A stretch of 64,000 bases of DNA from Bolinopsis microptera (GCF_026151205.1 NC_087077.1:17902475-17966474); one strand, 5' to 3'. Positions 23,503-35,900 are shown, counted from the stretch's first letter. Notes: a model not told the origin generated them from the sequence alone. Numbers and translations: made by a program.

Positions 23503-24660
23503 AGGATACAAGGATACAAGGATACAAGGATACAAAAGTGATAATTATTTTATTGAATTCACAATAGTTATAATTCTGAAATAATTTAAGGTTACACAAT
23601 TCTAGTTATTTGCAAATGTGTAGGGATAAAATAGAAATGTTTTATAATACTATTTTTGAGGTCCTATAGCATTATGCATTGGCCAGTATTTGAGTGGAAA
23701 TCTGGGCTCTTATAGTAGGCTGTAAAATTTTCGTTCACAGAGAGAATTGAATGGATTGCTCTTGCTGTGGCAGTAAATTTTGTAGGGTCTAGTGTTTTAT
23801 CGGATAGCAAACCGGCTAGGTCAGTAATATTTTTGGGATGGAAGTTAAATTTTTCTCTAACTGAGGAGTAGAGTAAACAGTCAGTTAGAACATGAATTTC
23901 GTCCTCAATAGGCTTAAGCCCCTTGCTGAAAAAGCAAAAAGTGCACCATCGATGTTCTCTTGGTACTAGGGGGGTTTCGTAACGGCCCCTCTCAATGTAA
24001 AGATTGTGGCAGCTAATACGAAACCTTGTTAAGCTTTTCCGAGCATCGGGGATCTTAACCACTCCTAAGTATGTTTCTGGTTCAAAATCATGTTTAATTT
24101 GATTGTAGAATTCTAATTTAGGTGAGGATGCCTTGGCAGATTTCCAGGTATCCACAAATTCTTCCCTCATGTTGTGACTGATTTGGGTAGAGAGCTTGGA
24201 TTTTGAAGAGGATGAGTGGGGGAAGTTATATTTGGTGAGAAGATTAGAGATGTTGGTGTACCAAGGAAGGCCCAGCATAATCTGCTCGTGACATGCAGCG
24301 GAGAGGAGTTCATTTTCAGTGCTTTCAAGACGACTATAGAAATCTATTGCAAGTTTGCAGGCTTCAAAGAAGAGGGGGTGGCACCCACTTTCGCCCCAGC
24401 AGCCTATATTTGATGCTTTTGAATGGACAGACAAGGACCACTTGATAAACTTAAGGTGGAATCTTTCATAGTGGTCTTGTGAGATGTACCTGAGAGTATG
24501 CTGGGGGTTGGCTTTGCTATCTGTTTTGGAGAGGTATCTCATGGTTTTTGAGTGAGGACATAAGATTTGGCAGCCATAGAGCAGTATCGGTTTTATTAGA
24601 GAGTCAAATAGAATGTTTAGGGAACGGTGAGAGAGGGCATCTTTGACGATATTGCCTTAT
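23503..24660 (-). mobile_element. 3' end of a LINE (CR1/L2-type) retrotransposon, 5'-truncated
   Basis: The open frame (stop at 23664) runs upstream past the methionine at 24542 to an in-frame stop near 24658. It contains FDSLIKPILLYGCQ, the 'LYG' block typical of the end of LINE reverse transcriptases, followed by GCWGESGCHPLFFEACKLA. Further on, RFRISCHNLYIERGRY, WCTFCFFS and a conserved ...EDEIHVLTDC form the Cys/His C-terminal region of these proteins. The endonuclease and catalytic RT motifs are missing. Downstream of the coding part, a tail of a tandem octamer (plus strand GGATACAA, four copies, 23503-23537) marks the 3' end, as in CR1-group elements that end in short repeats rather than poly-A. 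Dead copy. Confidence 0.85.
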
Positions 24661-27540
24661 GATCTAATAGTAAATTTTACAAAGCTGGCTTTGGACTTAG
24701 ATAAAATTATAATTTATTTTAAAAAACCACGGATAGTTTAAGTTTTAAATTTACGTTGTCGTATAACTATAAACTTACTGAGCCGCGCTCAGCCTGTTAT
24801 TCCGCCGAATCTATATGTCATGTCAATCATTAATGAACATGATAGCCTGAGGTCTCCAGGTAACTATAAACAAGTTAATCCTGTTTTCAATAATGTGCGG
24901 CTTTAGCGGCCAATTATTGACTTATACATAAAATTGAATTTTAAATAGAAATTTGAATATATTAAAATTTAAAATTTTCTGGATAAAAGGATTAAATTTT
25001 AAAAATGTTTCTGTTTCACTAAAAATTTATTTCACTAGTTTCCATAAGTAAATTAAAAAGTTTTTGTGCGGCTCCCTTTTCACATCGCAGTTTTGGTTGA
25101 CGGTTGTTACTCTTCTAAATTTCTTCGAAGTAGTGCCATGGGCGCTGCTTTCTTGTCAAAATATTATGGCCTGATGGCAAGTGTGAGAGAATCAAGCAAT
25201 AGACTAAAAGCAATAGACTAAAAAGTTAGATAAGGCCGCTATAAGATGTGAAAGATCGACATCATCAATAAAATTGCTATTGGACTTGCATTATTTCACT
25301 TGTTTAAAAAATACTGCAGTTTTATGGGTTTGCAGCCAAACAAAACAGTTTTGCACAAACCCTTAATCATACTAATAATTTAAAAATGTGTGTGGGTCTG
25401 TGCGTGTGTAATTTCCGAACGGCTTAATCAAGAAAACGGTTAAAGTTGTGGGATCACTGTTTTTTTTTCATCAGCCGGTGGTAAGTGGTTTAATTGATGG
25501 TTTTGTACCCCAAATGTGATACTAAGGTGTCTCAATTTTCTCCCCTCTCTCAAACTCTTTCTCTCTCTCTCTCACTCTCTCATCCCATTTACAGCTCCTC
25601 TAAATACAGCTTTGGTTCATAATAAGGTAATTCGGTAGTAGAACCAGGAGCCGCAAGATTGCCTATTAAGTATTTCTATTGGATAAGTGTTGGGTGCTCG
25701 AAATTTAATTAACTTTATTGCAGCCGGTTTCGACTGAGTTAGTTCATGATTTTACACTGTTTAAACTTTTGCACCGTCTGTACGGTGCAAAAGTATGGCA
25801 AAAGTATACCAAAGTATGGCACGTCTTATTTCGACAATATCAACTGGCTAACTAATCAATGTACTCTTATCCGGATCTATGCGCTAGTGTTCTCTATAAA
25901 GCTCCCATATAAGCTACCACTGAGCTCAACATCAGTCGCATAACTTGCCCATCAAGCATTTTTCTCATAAGCATTTTAAAGAAATCAGCAAAGCGTGTAA
26001 TGATAGAACTACAAAGCTCAAGGAACAATGAAGAATGGCCACCTTTTCTGTTACATAATTTACCAGGGCTACACAAATCAACAAGATCAGGCGCTCAACA
26101 AATCAACTGCCGTGAAATACCTAAAGAATAAGTAAAACTATACGATTAGCACACTAGTCACTATAAACCATATGCCACATTTTTCACTCCCATTCACTTT
26201 CATATAGATAGCGCTAGCAGATGCTGATACTTCTTTTGCTGATACTTCTTTTAACTTCAAACAGAGCACTATACTGATACAGAGCACTATACTATCGACT
26301 CGGCACTGCCCACTAATCGTTAATCCAACACAAGTAGCTCATAAAAGAATGTGTGTGTGTGTGTGTGTGTGTGTGTGATCATCTGTCGTATCAAATCAAA
26401 CTATTCGTCACTATGTTAATAAATCATAATATGCAAGTTTTGGTTATTTTTAAATGAATAAACGATGAAGGTTACATCATAATTTTCAATTCTTATATTC
26501 ACGTATATTAAATGAAATTATATTGTTATCATGTATCATATGATTTTGTGAATATTGGCCGGTGTTCCAAAAACCGGTCCCCAAACAAACATACTTTTGC
26601 AATTCAACTGCAATAATGAAGTCCTGGTTGTAGGCACAGGTTACACTAGTAGACCATCATCCCAAACTTAATGTCAATCCTGAAAATGTCAATCCTTGCC
26701 CTACCCAGCTTGCAGTGGTCCAATACTTAATAGGCAACGATTTGATACACGTTGCGTCATATAATATGTGGCTGCAAAAAGAGGTATACATTGTGTATCT
26801 CGTGCGGTGACAAAAAGCATACACATTTTTTGATGCATGTCGCGGCCCTGTAGTGCATCAGGTAATTATAACTAAGACTGCAACAAAGTCTCATACCATC
26901 CTGAGTCAACTGCCTAATTGGTCACTAGGCAAAATTTCCATCAAATCTGTTCAATTTCTGGTTAGGTCAGAAATTTTCATCTTTGAAAATGGGACAGAAG
27001 ATGAAAAATATGAATTTTTGTTTTGTTAAGCTTTCTGTAGAGAGCTTCCTCCTACCTGAATCATACTTCCAGCACCTCAATTGTGTCATATGCCACCTAT
27101 AGTTGACTGACTAATTGTTTACTGCAGAGAAATTCAGTCAAAAGTGTGAAATTTCGGTCCTGGAAATTTCATCTTCAAAAACTGAAAATGGGACAGAGAA
27201 GGGGACAATATGATTGTTCCATTTTGTCCAGGATTTTGACTTTCAGTAGCTCAATTTGGTCTCATACCATCCTGAGTCAACTGACTAATTGGTCGAAGTT
27301 TTGTGGCACAGTTGAACTTGTTTTGCACTGTCATCTTCTTCATTCCTTCAATATATTATCCTGAACTTGATCATCAATGATTATATTTATTTAAAAACAA
27401 TTTTGTAATACATTTCACTGTTGTGGTTCATAAATACTATTTTGGTGCACTAAAAACTTCCATTACATTATACATGTTTATCACTTTCATTGTCAAATTA
27501 TCACATCATTATATAACATTATAGGAAACATTATTCAACT
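24661..27540. other. Intergenic region with small repeats
   Basis: No supported exon. It contains a (TC)n tract near 25555-25580, a (TG)n microsatellite at 26350-26378, a perfect 13 bp hairpin at 25765-25794, and about three diverged tandem copies of a roughly 180 bp unit between 26880 and 27300 (CTCATACCATCCTGAGTCAA at about 26890 and 27262, a weaker copy near 27084). Confidence 0.5.
25765..25794. other. Perfect 13 bp hairpin
   Basis: ACTTTTGCACCGT and ACGGTGCAAAAGT are perfect reverse complements separated by 4 nt. No U run follows and no transcript context is known. Confidence 0.6.
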
Positions 27541-27549
27541 GATTGAACA

Positions 27550-28173
27550 ATGGAAGTACCCCACAATCAAGGCGCAAGAAAATCAGTTGTACCTGGTGGT
27601 GCTACTCTTGATAAAAAGACTTTGGATAAACTATTGAATCAGCGCATAAGTGGTTCAGGTAAGAATCCAGAAGCCCTTGTTGATCAGTTGCATAGTCTTT
27701 CGGTGCGTCCATCTGGAGACGGTATTGTTCCAAAAACAAAGTACCAACTAGAAAAAAATAGTCTGAAGTCTACCGAACAAAGTGTCAGTCCAAACATTCA
27801 TCAAGCACTGTTGGACTCATCCTGTGTTTTCAGATCTAAAACCGCCATACCTCATGGTTTACTGTTTGATTTGCATGAAGAAGTTTATCAAATTATTGAA
27901 TTCCTGCTTGATGAGTACAGGAAGTTCTCCAAAGGCTGCATGTGTGGAAAATGTTGCATGTGCAGCAGGTCAGCTGATGGTGGTGAGATGGAAGAGATGT
28001 TGGGAGATGCTCAAGAAGCTTACAACTTTATTGCTAAATATATTGGTAGAGATTGTGAGGCTGATGACGTACAAGAACATTCCACTAATAGGATTTATGC
28101 TGATGCTAAATTAGGCATATCTCATGAAATTGAAATACCTGAAGACGCAGATGAAATACAGGAAACAGTGTAG
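27550..28173 (+). CDS. Unrecognised 207-residue ORF, possibly the 5' exon of the gene at 30289
   Basis: ATG at 27550 follows an acceptor (ATTATAG, 27522-27523). The protein has a polar N-terminus (DKKTLDKLLNQRISGSGKN), a helical part (LHEEVYQIIEFLLDEYRKF) and a cysteine cluster (GCMCGKCCMC) that could bind metal, then an acidic end. I do not recognise it. The stop is immediately followed by an octamer minisatellite. A donor-like site after 27968 (AGCAG/GTCAGC, phase 2) would join in frame to the acceptor at 30284, giving one protein of about 661 residues instead of two. Consensus donor CAG/GTAAGA also occurs at 27660, but in phase 1, which does not fit that acceptor. Confidence 0.45.
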   Translation: MEVPHNQGARKSVVPGGATLDKKTLDKLLNQRISGSGKNPEALVDQLHSLSVRPSGDGIVPKTKYQLEKNSLKSTEQSVSPNIHQALLDSSCVFRSKTAIPHGLLFDLHEEVYQIIEFLLDEYRKFSKGCMCGKCCMCSRSADGGEMEEMLGDAQEAYNFIAKYIGRDCEADDVQEHSTNRIYADAKLGISHEIEIPEDADEIQETV

Positions 28174-28410
28174 TCACAGTGACACAGTAACGCAGTGACA
28201 CAGTGACACACTGACACAGTGACACACTGACACAGTGACACAGTGACACACTGACACAGTGACACAGTACAGTGACACAGTGACACAGTGACACAGTGAC
28301 ACAGTGACACAGTGACACAGTGACGCAGTAACACAGTGACACAGTAACACAGTGAAGCAGTGAAGAAGTGACACAGTGACACAGTGACACAGTGAAGCAG
28401 TGACAGAGTG
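28174..28410. repeat. Octamer minisatellite (GTGACACA)n
   Basis: About 235 bp of an 8 bp unit with single-base variants (CACAGTGA, CACACTGA, TAACACAG). It reads as an open frame in all minus-strand frames only because the unit lacks stops. It begins at the stop codon of the preceding ORF. Confidence 0.9.
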
Positions 28411-28424
28411 TAGTTAGGATCGGA

Positions 28425-29942
28425 CCCATATCCAAAAACCCGCATTCTCGCATTCTAAGAATGTAGGAAATTTTTAAAAGTAGGAAATTTTTGACAAAAA
28501 GTAGGAAATTCGAGAGCCAACTCTGAGAATTTTCGATAATATTTCAGTAGGAATTTAAATGAAAGAGCAGACTAAAAGTTGCTGGACCGTTATTTAAATG
28601 TCCTCAGTCAGGGATCCACTGATCCAGTCTATCAAATTTCGTTTCACAGACCAAAGTTTGTTGCTATTAGCTACAAAATCTGTGCATCAAGTAACCACTA
28701 ACCAGATGCTAATTATTGGGGCATTTTCGCGTACACGACATAAATAGTTGTCATTATTACTTTATTAACATAATTTACTATCTACTTATCTAGTCTATGA
28801 AACCGGATATGTCTACAGTGTCACCCGATATCTGTATTGGCAAGCAGTAGCATATACACATCACGTCTTCAATGTGTGTATCACACTGCACACACCCAGC
28901 CCAAATTCGTGTGGCATGAGAAAATATCAGAAAAACAGGGCGTTTTAACTAATCTGTACGATGATGCTAGAATGGGCGTGAGAATTGGACTTTTTCTAGT
29001 TTTTTAATTAGTCACTCTGCCTGCTTGCTTTTGTTGCTTACATTGGGTTGTTGAACTTCCTATTAATCATGAATCGTCCAAAGTTCAAGTCTAAATCCGA
29101 GGTCCAATGCGGTATATGCAAAGAAGTTTGTACTCGAGCCGATAATCTAAAAGTTCATTTTAAGAGGTGTCACCCAGGGCATCAGCCCTATGAATTCATA
29201 CCGAATCAACCTAAGTTGAGGTAGCTATCACATTAAGACATTAATCGGGTGGAAATCATTTTTGCATGAATTATCTTTACATGCTCCTGATCCTAGTTAG
29301 GTATCACTCTAAACATGCATAATGCATAAGAATTCTTTGTTGCGTTTCCTATCTTCTTTAAATAGTAAATACTAATAGTCATTATTATATTTTTGGAAAA
29401 TTTAAATTCCTTGTTTCTTGAATATTTGGTCTCATACTTGCTTCCTTCTCCAAATTCCCTTAACCCTGTATTAGTTTATAGCTTGAAAGCAGAAAGTGAT
29501 GGTAGTGATGGTAGTGATGGTAGTAGATGAGAAAACATTTTTGCCAAAATTATAAACTCTTGATAATTCATGCTGTCTCCTATTTCGTGCTTTAGTTAAG
29601 CCAAGTGTTTAGGGATTCTAGAATCCAGACAATTTATCCCAATAAAAATTGAAATCAGAAAATAGTATGCTAAAATCGTTCTCCATTGTCAGATTCGTTC
29701 CAGGAGGCCAAATCTAGTTTAAATTTCCAAAATTTTCGGGGGCTTCGCCCCCAAAAGTAACCTAGGATTATCTATTAAAAAGCATTCCGGGCCCTAAAAA
29801 AGTAAAATTGAGAATCTGGAATCCGCCATGAAAAATCTTTGAACCGCGCGAATACAAAGACTTTTTATGCGAGTGAAGCGAGCGGGCCACAGAAAACGAA
29901 AAAATTGAGAATGTAGGAAATTAAAAAGTTTTTGGATATGGG
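28425..29942. mobile_element. hAT-like TIR element, non-autonomous, exact 8 bp target duplication
   Basis: The ends are CCCATATCCAAAAAC and GTTTTTGGATATGGG (15 bp perfect TIRs). They are flanked by identical GGATCGGA at 28417-28424 and 29943-29950. An 8 bp duplication and short TIRs fit hAT. Subterminal GTAGGAAATTT repeats lie just inside the left end (three copies by 28510) and once inside the right end. Length is 1,518 bp. The only coding remnant is a small zinc-finger exon at 29069-29224. No transposase core is present. Confidence 0.92.
29069..29224 (+). pseudogene. C2H2/BED-type zinc-finger remnant of a transposase
   Basis: A 51-residue frame contains CGICKEVCTRADNLKVHFKRCH, read as C-x2-C-x12-H-x4-H. 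hAT transposases carry an N-terminal BED-like finger, so this is plausibly the surviving first exon; GAG/GTAGCT just before the stop is a possible donor. The rest of the transposase is gone. Confidence 0.6.
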
Positions 29943-30288
29943 GGATCGGAAAACAGAGCACCTATTAATTCCCATCCTGTCATTGCAATGAACGTTTGAA
30001 CATGATTTTCACTCATTACATTCAAACTTTATTTCCTATTGAAATATAAACTACACAATGCTCTTGATGTAATAATGTAACAATTTATATTTTAATTTAT
30101 CAACAGGCAGTCATTTCACTCAATCAAAATTCAATCATGCCATTGCAGTCAGAGATCAATTTAGATTAAATACACAATGCATTCTACATCTATAGATCTA
30201 TTCTAATACATCGTTTTTACTTTAAATATTTTTTGATGCTTGTGCCATCCAATGATCATATCTAACCAAATCCCACAATTTCAGTAAC

Positions 30289-31854
30289 ATGCCAGAAACA
30301 ATTCCATTCTCTGCCCAAAGAATAAGGGAAGGTCCATTCCACTTCCCACCCCCACCACCGACAGATCCTAACTTACTGTTCAAGAGTCTGTACAAACTGA
30401 TGAATTATCTTACCGTCGAGTGGTGTGGTGGTGACTTACCTGCCCATTTGGGCTTTGCTTTTGGCTCAGAATCACCAGATCTAGCAGACCAGTGTTTTGA
30501 CCTTTGCATGGCCATTTCCAACACCACTGTTCACATCAAGAAACAGAGGCTTGATGAGGTATTTGCGGAGTGCCATGTTCTTCATCCGTTTCTAGATGTC
30601 AGCGTAACATCTCCATCTCTGATGATATACGGGTCTCTCTCTTCCAACATCAGACATTATCACAAACTGTGGGTAACACCGCGCGGAGTTCTTGTTAACG
30701 AACAGCCCATGCTTTCCAGGGAGATATCCAACACATCTGTCTTGTATATTAACATTCACTTCAGATATAACATAAAGCCAACGGAAATAAAAGATTTGAT
30801 GTGTTATTATTTGACACGACTGAACATTGGCTGCCGTGAGAATTTGGTAATTGACATGAAGTTTGAACATGGACCACGTTACTTTTTCCCTCGATACCCA
30901 AAAGCAGGAAATTCAGATCTTACCCGTTCAAATGGTGCTGTTTTCGTGAAAGTGTGCAAAAATTGCCAATCTTGTCGGATCCAATCTACAAAAGCCAGAG
31001 AGATTACCATACAAGATCAGAAACTGAATGTAAGAATCTGCACACGTCAGTGTTTTGGAAGTGAATACGGCAGACCATGTACTGACAAACGATTTAAAGG
31101 TAAACTCACTATTCTGGGTCCTGGTGGAATTCCCGTACTTTACTTATCAGATACTGATTTCTACAGCCAGTTTAATAAGCTTGTACAGAAGTGGCCTTGC
31201 ATGTCCGACAATCAAACCCACCTTATTTTGATATTTGAGTGTCCAGTGTCGAGGAAGAACATCCATCAGATCATGACACTTCTCCATGACACCTGTTTCC
31301 AGGTTTTCAGCAAATACCAAACCTCCTTCAAAACTTCTGTAACTCAACTTCTTGGTAGTAGATCATCTGGCTCGAGTAGCACGACTGTAGATCTGGTTGC
31401 AGCTAGCAGAAATCTAGCCAGAGGCATCTCGGAAATCGTGGAGCTCAGTAAAAATGAAGACTTCAAAAAAACTGTGAAAGATTTGCTCCCTTACGACACC
31501 ATGGAGACGCTCCAAGAATCTATACTGAACAAATCTCGTCAGTTTGGTATTCAAGAACCTCGTATAATTGAGGGAGCTGATGATGGTGAACCGTTTGCCA
31601 AGCGGAGAAAGTTGAAACCCTCTCCTACTCAAGAAGTACAGGAAATACCTGGTGTTTCTGTGGGAGGGTTCTGGTTTACTGTGACCGGCGAGGAGTCTAT
31701 AGGGAAGGAGCAAGGGAAGGAGACAAGAACTGAGGGATTGGAGACAAGAACTTTAACTGAGGGATTGGAGACAAGGACTGAGGATTTGGAGACAAGGACT
31801 GAGGATTTGGAGACAAGGACTGAGGATCTGGACGATTTTCAGTCCCTGCAATGA
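30289..31854 (+). CDS. Unrecognised 521-residue protein with 7-residue C-terminal repeats
   Basis: A single long exon preceded by a good acceptor (CACAATTTCAG, ending 30284). The N-terminus is proline-rich (FPPPPPTDPN). A folded mixed alpha/beta region follows (about 40-370; LTVEWCGGDLPAHLGFAFG, HYHKLWVTPRGVLVNEQP), with a Cys group (CKNCQSC, later CTRQC). The region ends GIPVLYLSDTDFYSQFNKL and NIHQIMTLLHDTCFQVFSKY. The tail is polar with a basic cluster (KRRKLKPSP, a likely nuclear signal) and degenerate ETRTEDL repeats. I do not recognise it confidently. Its layout (beta-rich region ending in a helix with an F/W-S-K-Y-type motif, nuclear signal, disordered tail) made me think of the meiotic TOPOVIBL transducer, but that is only a suggestion. 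It may continue the ORF at 27550 by splicing (see that entry). Confidence 0.75.
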   Translation: MPETIPFSAQRIREGPFHFPPPPPTDPNLLFKSLYKLMNYLTVEWCGGDLPAHLGFAFGSESPDLADQCFDLCMAISNTTVHIKKQRLDEVFAECHVLHPFLDVSVTSPSLMIYGSLSSNIRHYHKLWVTPRGVLVNEQPMLSREISNTSVLYINIHFRYNIKPTEIKDLMCYYLTRLNIGCRENLVIDMKFEHGPRYFFPRYPKAGNSDLTRSNGAVFVKVCKNCQSCRIQSTKAREITIQDQKLNVRICTRQCFGSEYGRPCTDKRFKGKLTILGPGGIPVLYLSDTDFYSQFNKLVQKWPCMSDNQTHLILIFECPVSRKNIHQIMTLLHDTCFQVFSKYQTSFKTSVTQLLGSRSSGSSSTTVDLVAASRNLARGISEIVELSKNEDFKKTVKDLLPYDTMETLQESILNKSRQFGIQEPRIIEGADDGEPFAKRRKLKPSPTQEVQEIPGVSVGGFWFTVTGEESIGKEQGKETRTEGLETRTLTEGLETRTEDLETRTEDLETRTEDLDDFQSLQ

Positions 31855-32941
31855 CAACACGATTGAAAGGTCAGATGATATGCTTAACAAAATGATGATA
31901 TTAGTGTAAATAGGCAATATCGAAATATTTGTTGCCAATGTTGTTGCTTTTATTCAATGCTAATGAAATGTTTGTTTTTTGTGAAAAGTACCAATCGTGT
32001 AGTTATATCATTATTGTGTAAAAACATAATCAGAATTGATTAATGAACGACTTAAAATCAATCATAATTACAATCATTCGTCATGACTTTATTATTTTGT
32101 AATTTTTTCGATGTTTGCTTAATCGTTCAGCTGATAATGCGCTTGGTATGGATGATAAGTTTTTAGCTTCGTTTGAATACTGTTAATTATTACAATTAAC
32201 AATGTGCCCAAGGAATCGTTCACATATCACGTGACCCAGATTTTAAAACCATAATTTACATCACATTAAAGCCATCTTGACCGTAAAATGTGAACGGTCC
32301 CTCAACAGAATTTCAGTTTCAATGTTTTTTTCTTTGAAAACACATTTGAGAGAACTTGTATACATTATAAATAACACTTGCAAATCGATTACGAAATACA
32401 TATGCCTTAATCTTTTTGAGTTTAATTTTCTTTCCAAACTGGTCTGAATGGTATACAAATTATTACTGGGAAAAATTCGTTGAAGATTTTTTTCATTCAG
32501 TTGATAAATTTTCGGTTTGATTGCAACAAATTGCTCTAAAATTAAGGGTTTAAAGGCTAAAAGGGCAAATATATTGAGGAACATAATGAGGAATAGAACA
32601 AGAGATATTTTAAAGTACTCAGATTAAATCTATGATATCTCAAGAACGGAACATCCTATTTGAACATATTAAGATAATTCAGTTCTATGAAATATCAAGA
32701 TGTGTTTTTTGACCGCCAACAATCCTTAATTCATTGGATCGCTATTTTATTCTATGTTTGAAACTCTAAATTAATGGTTACCTGTGATTTTTCTTCGACT
32801 CAGCAATTGTGCTTTTTCAACTCGATAACATAAAATTATGAGATCTAAAACAATTCTCATCAATTAATTGTTGATCTGATTTTCCTTGCTTTTTGTTTGT
32901 TTAAACCTGATTCCACACTAACGATCAACTTCAGTGGGGTC
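31855..32941. other. Intergenic region with a small MITE
   Basis: AT-rich. 32211-32302 is a short inverted-repeat element; nothing else can be supported. The sequence before 32942 (ATCAACTTCAG) could be an acceptor for a spliced 5'UTR of the next gene. Confidence 0.4.
32211..32302. mobile_element. 92 bp MITE, TTCACAT family
   Basis: Left end AGGAATCGTTCACATATCAC; the right end reads AGGGACCGTTCACATTTTAC on the other strand. The TIRs resemble those of the complete element at 57144-58066. Confidence 0.6.
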
Positions 32942-35900
32942 ATGGCATCTGCCACTCCAGAGAAGAAAATGGCATCTTTTAAGAATCGTAAAGCCAGTGT
33001 CATGACTCTGAGGTTTGTACACTTTTTTGTTATTTTGATCGTTAATCGGTAAAAAAGGGGGTTACTTACTTTCATATTAAGAAGCAATTTGGTGACTTTT
33101 TATGTCGGTTTAAATAAATATTTTACAATAAAGAATTGGAGATTATTACCATACGTTCTGTATAAGACATAAGTTAAAGTTAACTTTGCTAATCAGTTGT
33201 GAACAATGGAAATGTACCTTGCCAGCTAAAGTGCTAAACAGTGTGCGCGCGGGCGTAATAGGTCTTCTAGTAAATTCACAGGAAGGCGCGGACACCATTT
33301 TAAGGAGTTGAGTTTTGGCGCGCAAATTTCGCCGAGCGCAGCGCAGCTAGCTAGCTCAGCTAGCTCAATTAATTAGTACGTAGAATTGTAGATTTTGGAG
33401 CAGACGTATGCAGGCGTTTCCTACATCTCAAGACAGTAGCCAATACTGTGGCCGATGAGCGCAGAGAGAGGCTTGCTGCCGTCTCGCCCAATAACCTTGG
33501 CGATGTTAAGTACAGTAGTAATAGCTAGAGACAGATGGGCATTGGGCACCAGAATGAGTTACCCGCATGTATAAGCCATAGCTCCGATACTAGTCCTTGA
33601 TAGATCTTTATCAAGCTATCGCATTACTCACACTTATACTCTAATATATAGTGTACTCGTTGTAGCAATTATATACTACATGTACAACTCTGAACATAAT
33701 AACAAGAGAATGGCTAATAAAGTGTTTACGGTGTCCCAATGTGGATAGAGGCATTGTCATGACTCTAATACGACAAACTAGTCTCAGACAATTCATTGGC
33801 GTGTTTTAAATGTTCATTGTATATATTATTACATTCAACAGTACGGAGAACTTTGTAAACGGTTCATTAAAGGTAGTCTGTTTTATAGACATCTTAAATC
33901 TTGAGCGATAGTTGTCGGCCACATGGTGGCACGAGTTTACACTCTATGTATAATGGGCCAGTATGTAGTCAGCAGTCAATTGTAGTCTGGTATCAGGCTC
34001 GTTGTTTATCTGAACCCGCTACATTTTTGTTTCTTTGCCAATGATGTTCAATAGACACAGTTTTAAAGCTGCGGAGGTATAATTCTACACAGCGTGATCT
34101 TTGAGTATAATTTTGTTTAATTTGCACTGAAGGATGCTGAGTCATTATTTTATCATGCAGCGTTCTGTAAATTCATTACAGGTATATGGTGTAGGTATGT
34201 GCTTTTTTGTAGATCGGAATGCGATTAGCTCCGATATGCGTTTAGAGCACAGACAAATCTGATTATTTATGATCACATTGCTATTATCACATTCCTCGAT
34301 AGTTTACCTTATCTTATACATTGGTAAATGATTAGATTTCAGGTTAGATAGTCTGAAAGTACAGCAATGATACTGCAAACTTCGCATTCTGACACGCCAC
34401 ACTGTTGTGTTGGTTAACTGTTAACAAACTGTTTTTAACTCTGTTTGAACGCTCTTTTGTAGTCCAGTTGTAGTACATTATGTCCCTGAGATGACTGAGT
34501 CAGATCCACTGGGTTTTAGAAAGAATCTCAAGCAAAAGTAAGTTGCGAAGATATGTGCATGAAGATTAGTAGAGCCTGTACTAATAAAATAATAAATGGT
34601 TATATATACTAAATACTGGTCCTGAAAACTGATTCTGGTTGGTATTTTTTAACTTGTTACTGTGGTACAAACTAACCGACCAAAATAAACGCTCTGACAA
34701 TTGAATATTCAGCGATTTAAAATGTCTCATTTTAGTAACTGATTACGTAGATCGATCAAGTTACTCGTTCAATCGCATATTTAAGATGTTGTCATGCACG
34801 AGATCTCTTGTATTACAGTGTATTACAGTCATGTGCTCGTCCTGTTATCGTTGATGCTGCGTTTAGGTGCAGCTATTTTTGTTTTCATCGCCCAAAGCGT
34901 CCCTCTTTTTATGATTAATCCCCGATTACAGGCATCGACGAATCTTAGAATATTTATATGTGAGAGCCGGGATGTATAGAACTGAGTCAAAATTGATTGA
35001 TCCCTAGACTACATGAAATCTTCCTTGATAGACTGTTGTGAGCAGGCCTCTTGCCGTCTTAGTGTTGAAATAACCAGTGCAGTTAAGGAAAGTAAATGTT
35101 TAAGTAAATGTTTAAGGAAGGAATAATGCCTCAGCACTTAATTTGATACAGAGATGATAATTGTTTAAAATTGTTTAAGTAGCGACTGCTCCCAGTCCTG
35201 CTACTATAAAGGGGGGGGGGGGGGGTGTCACGTCCGTCTATGTCCGCTTGTCTCATAGAATCCAAAAAGGACAGGACATAGGCGGACATAGGCGGACATA
35301 GGCGGACATAGGCGGACATAGACGGACATAGGTGGACATAGGCGGACATAGACGGACATAGGCGGACATTAATGGACACCTAAATTGCTAAATAAAATGT
35401 TCAATTTTTGCTGTTATAGGGGGATCATGTTTTTTGTCCGTTCGGTACCCTATATTTTCAAAACGGACAAAAAATATAGCGGACAAAAACGGACAAAAAT
35501 GGACAAAAACGGACAAAAATGGAAATAACATTTCTAGATGCTTCCTCCTCCTACTCTTCCTCCTCCTCCCCCTGGGTCTGTCGCTGTCGGACAGATGTCG
35601 CTGTCGGACAAGAGTCGTGTTACCGGTCTTCCTGATCTTCCTCAGTCCTCTTCCTCCTCCCCTCCTCAGTCCTCCTCCTACTCCTCCTCCTCGTCCTCAG
35701 TCCTCCTCATCAGTCCTCAACAGTCCTTCTCCTCCCCAGTCCTCCTCCTCCTCCTGAGTCCTCCTCCTGGGTCCTCCTCCTGGGTCCTCCTCCTCCTCTT
35801 CATCCTCCTCATCTTCCTCCTCAGTCCTCAGTCCTCCTCCTCATCCTTCTCCTCAGTCCTCCATCCTCCTCCTCAGTCCTCCCCCAGTCCCCCTCCTCCT

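Noticed and set aside
28106-28453. Cys/Val/His repeat ORFs on the minus strand
   Set aside because: Translation of the GTGACACA octamer array in three frames; not a protein.
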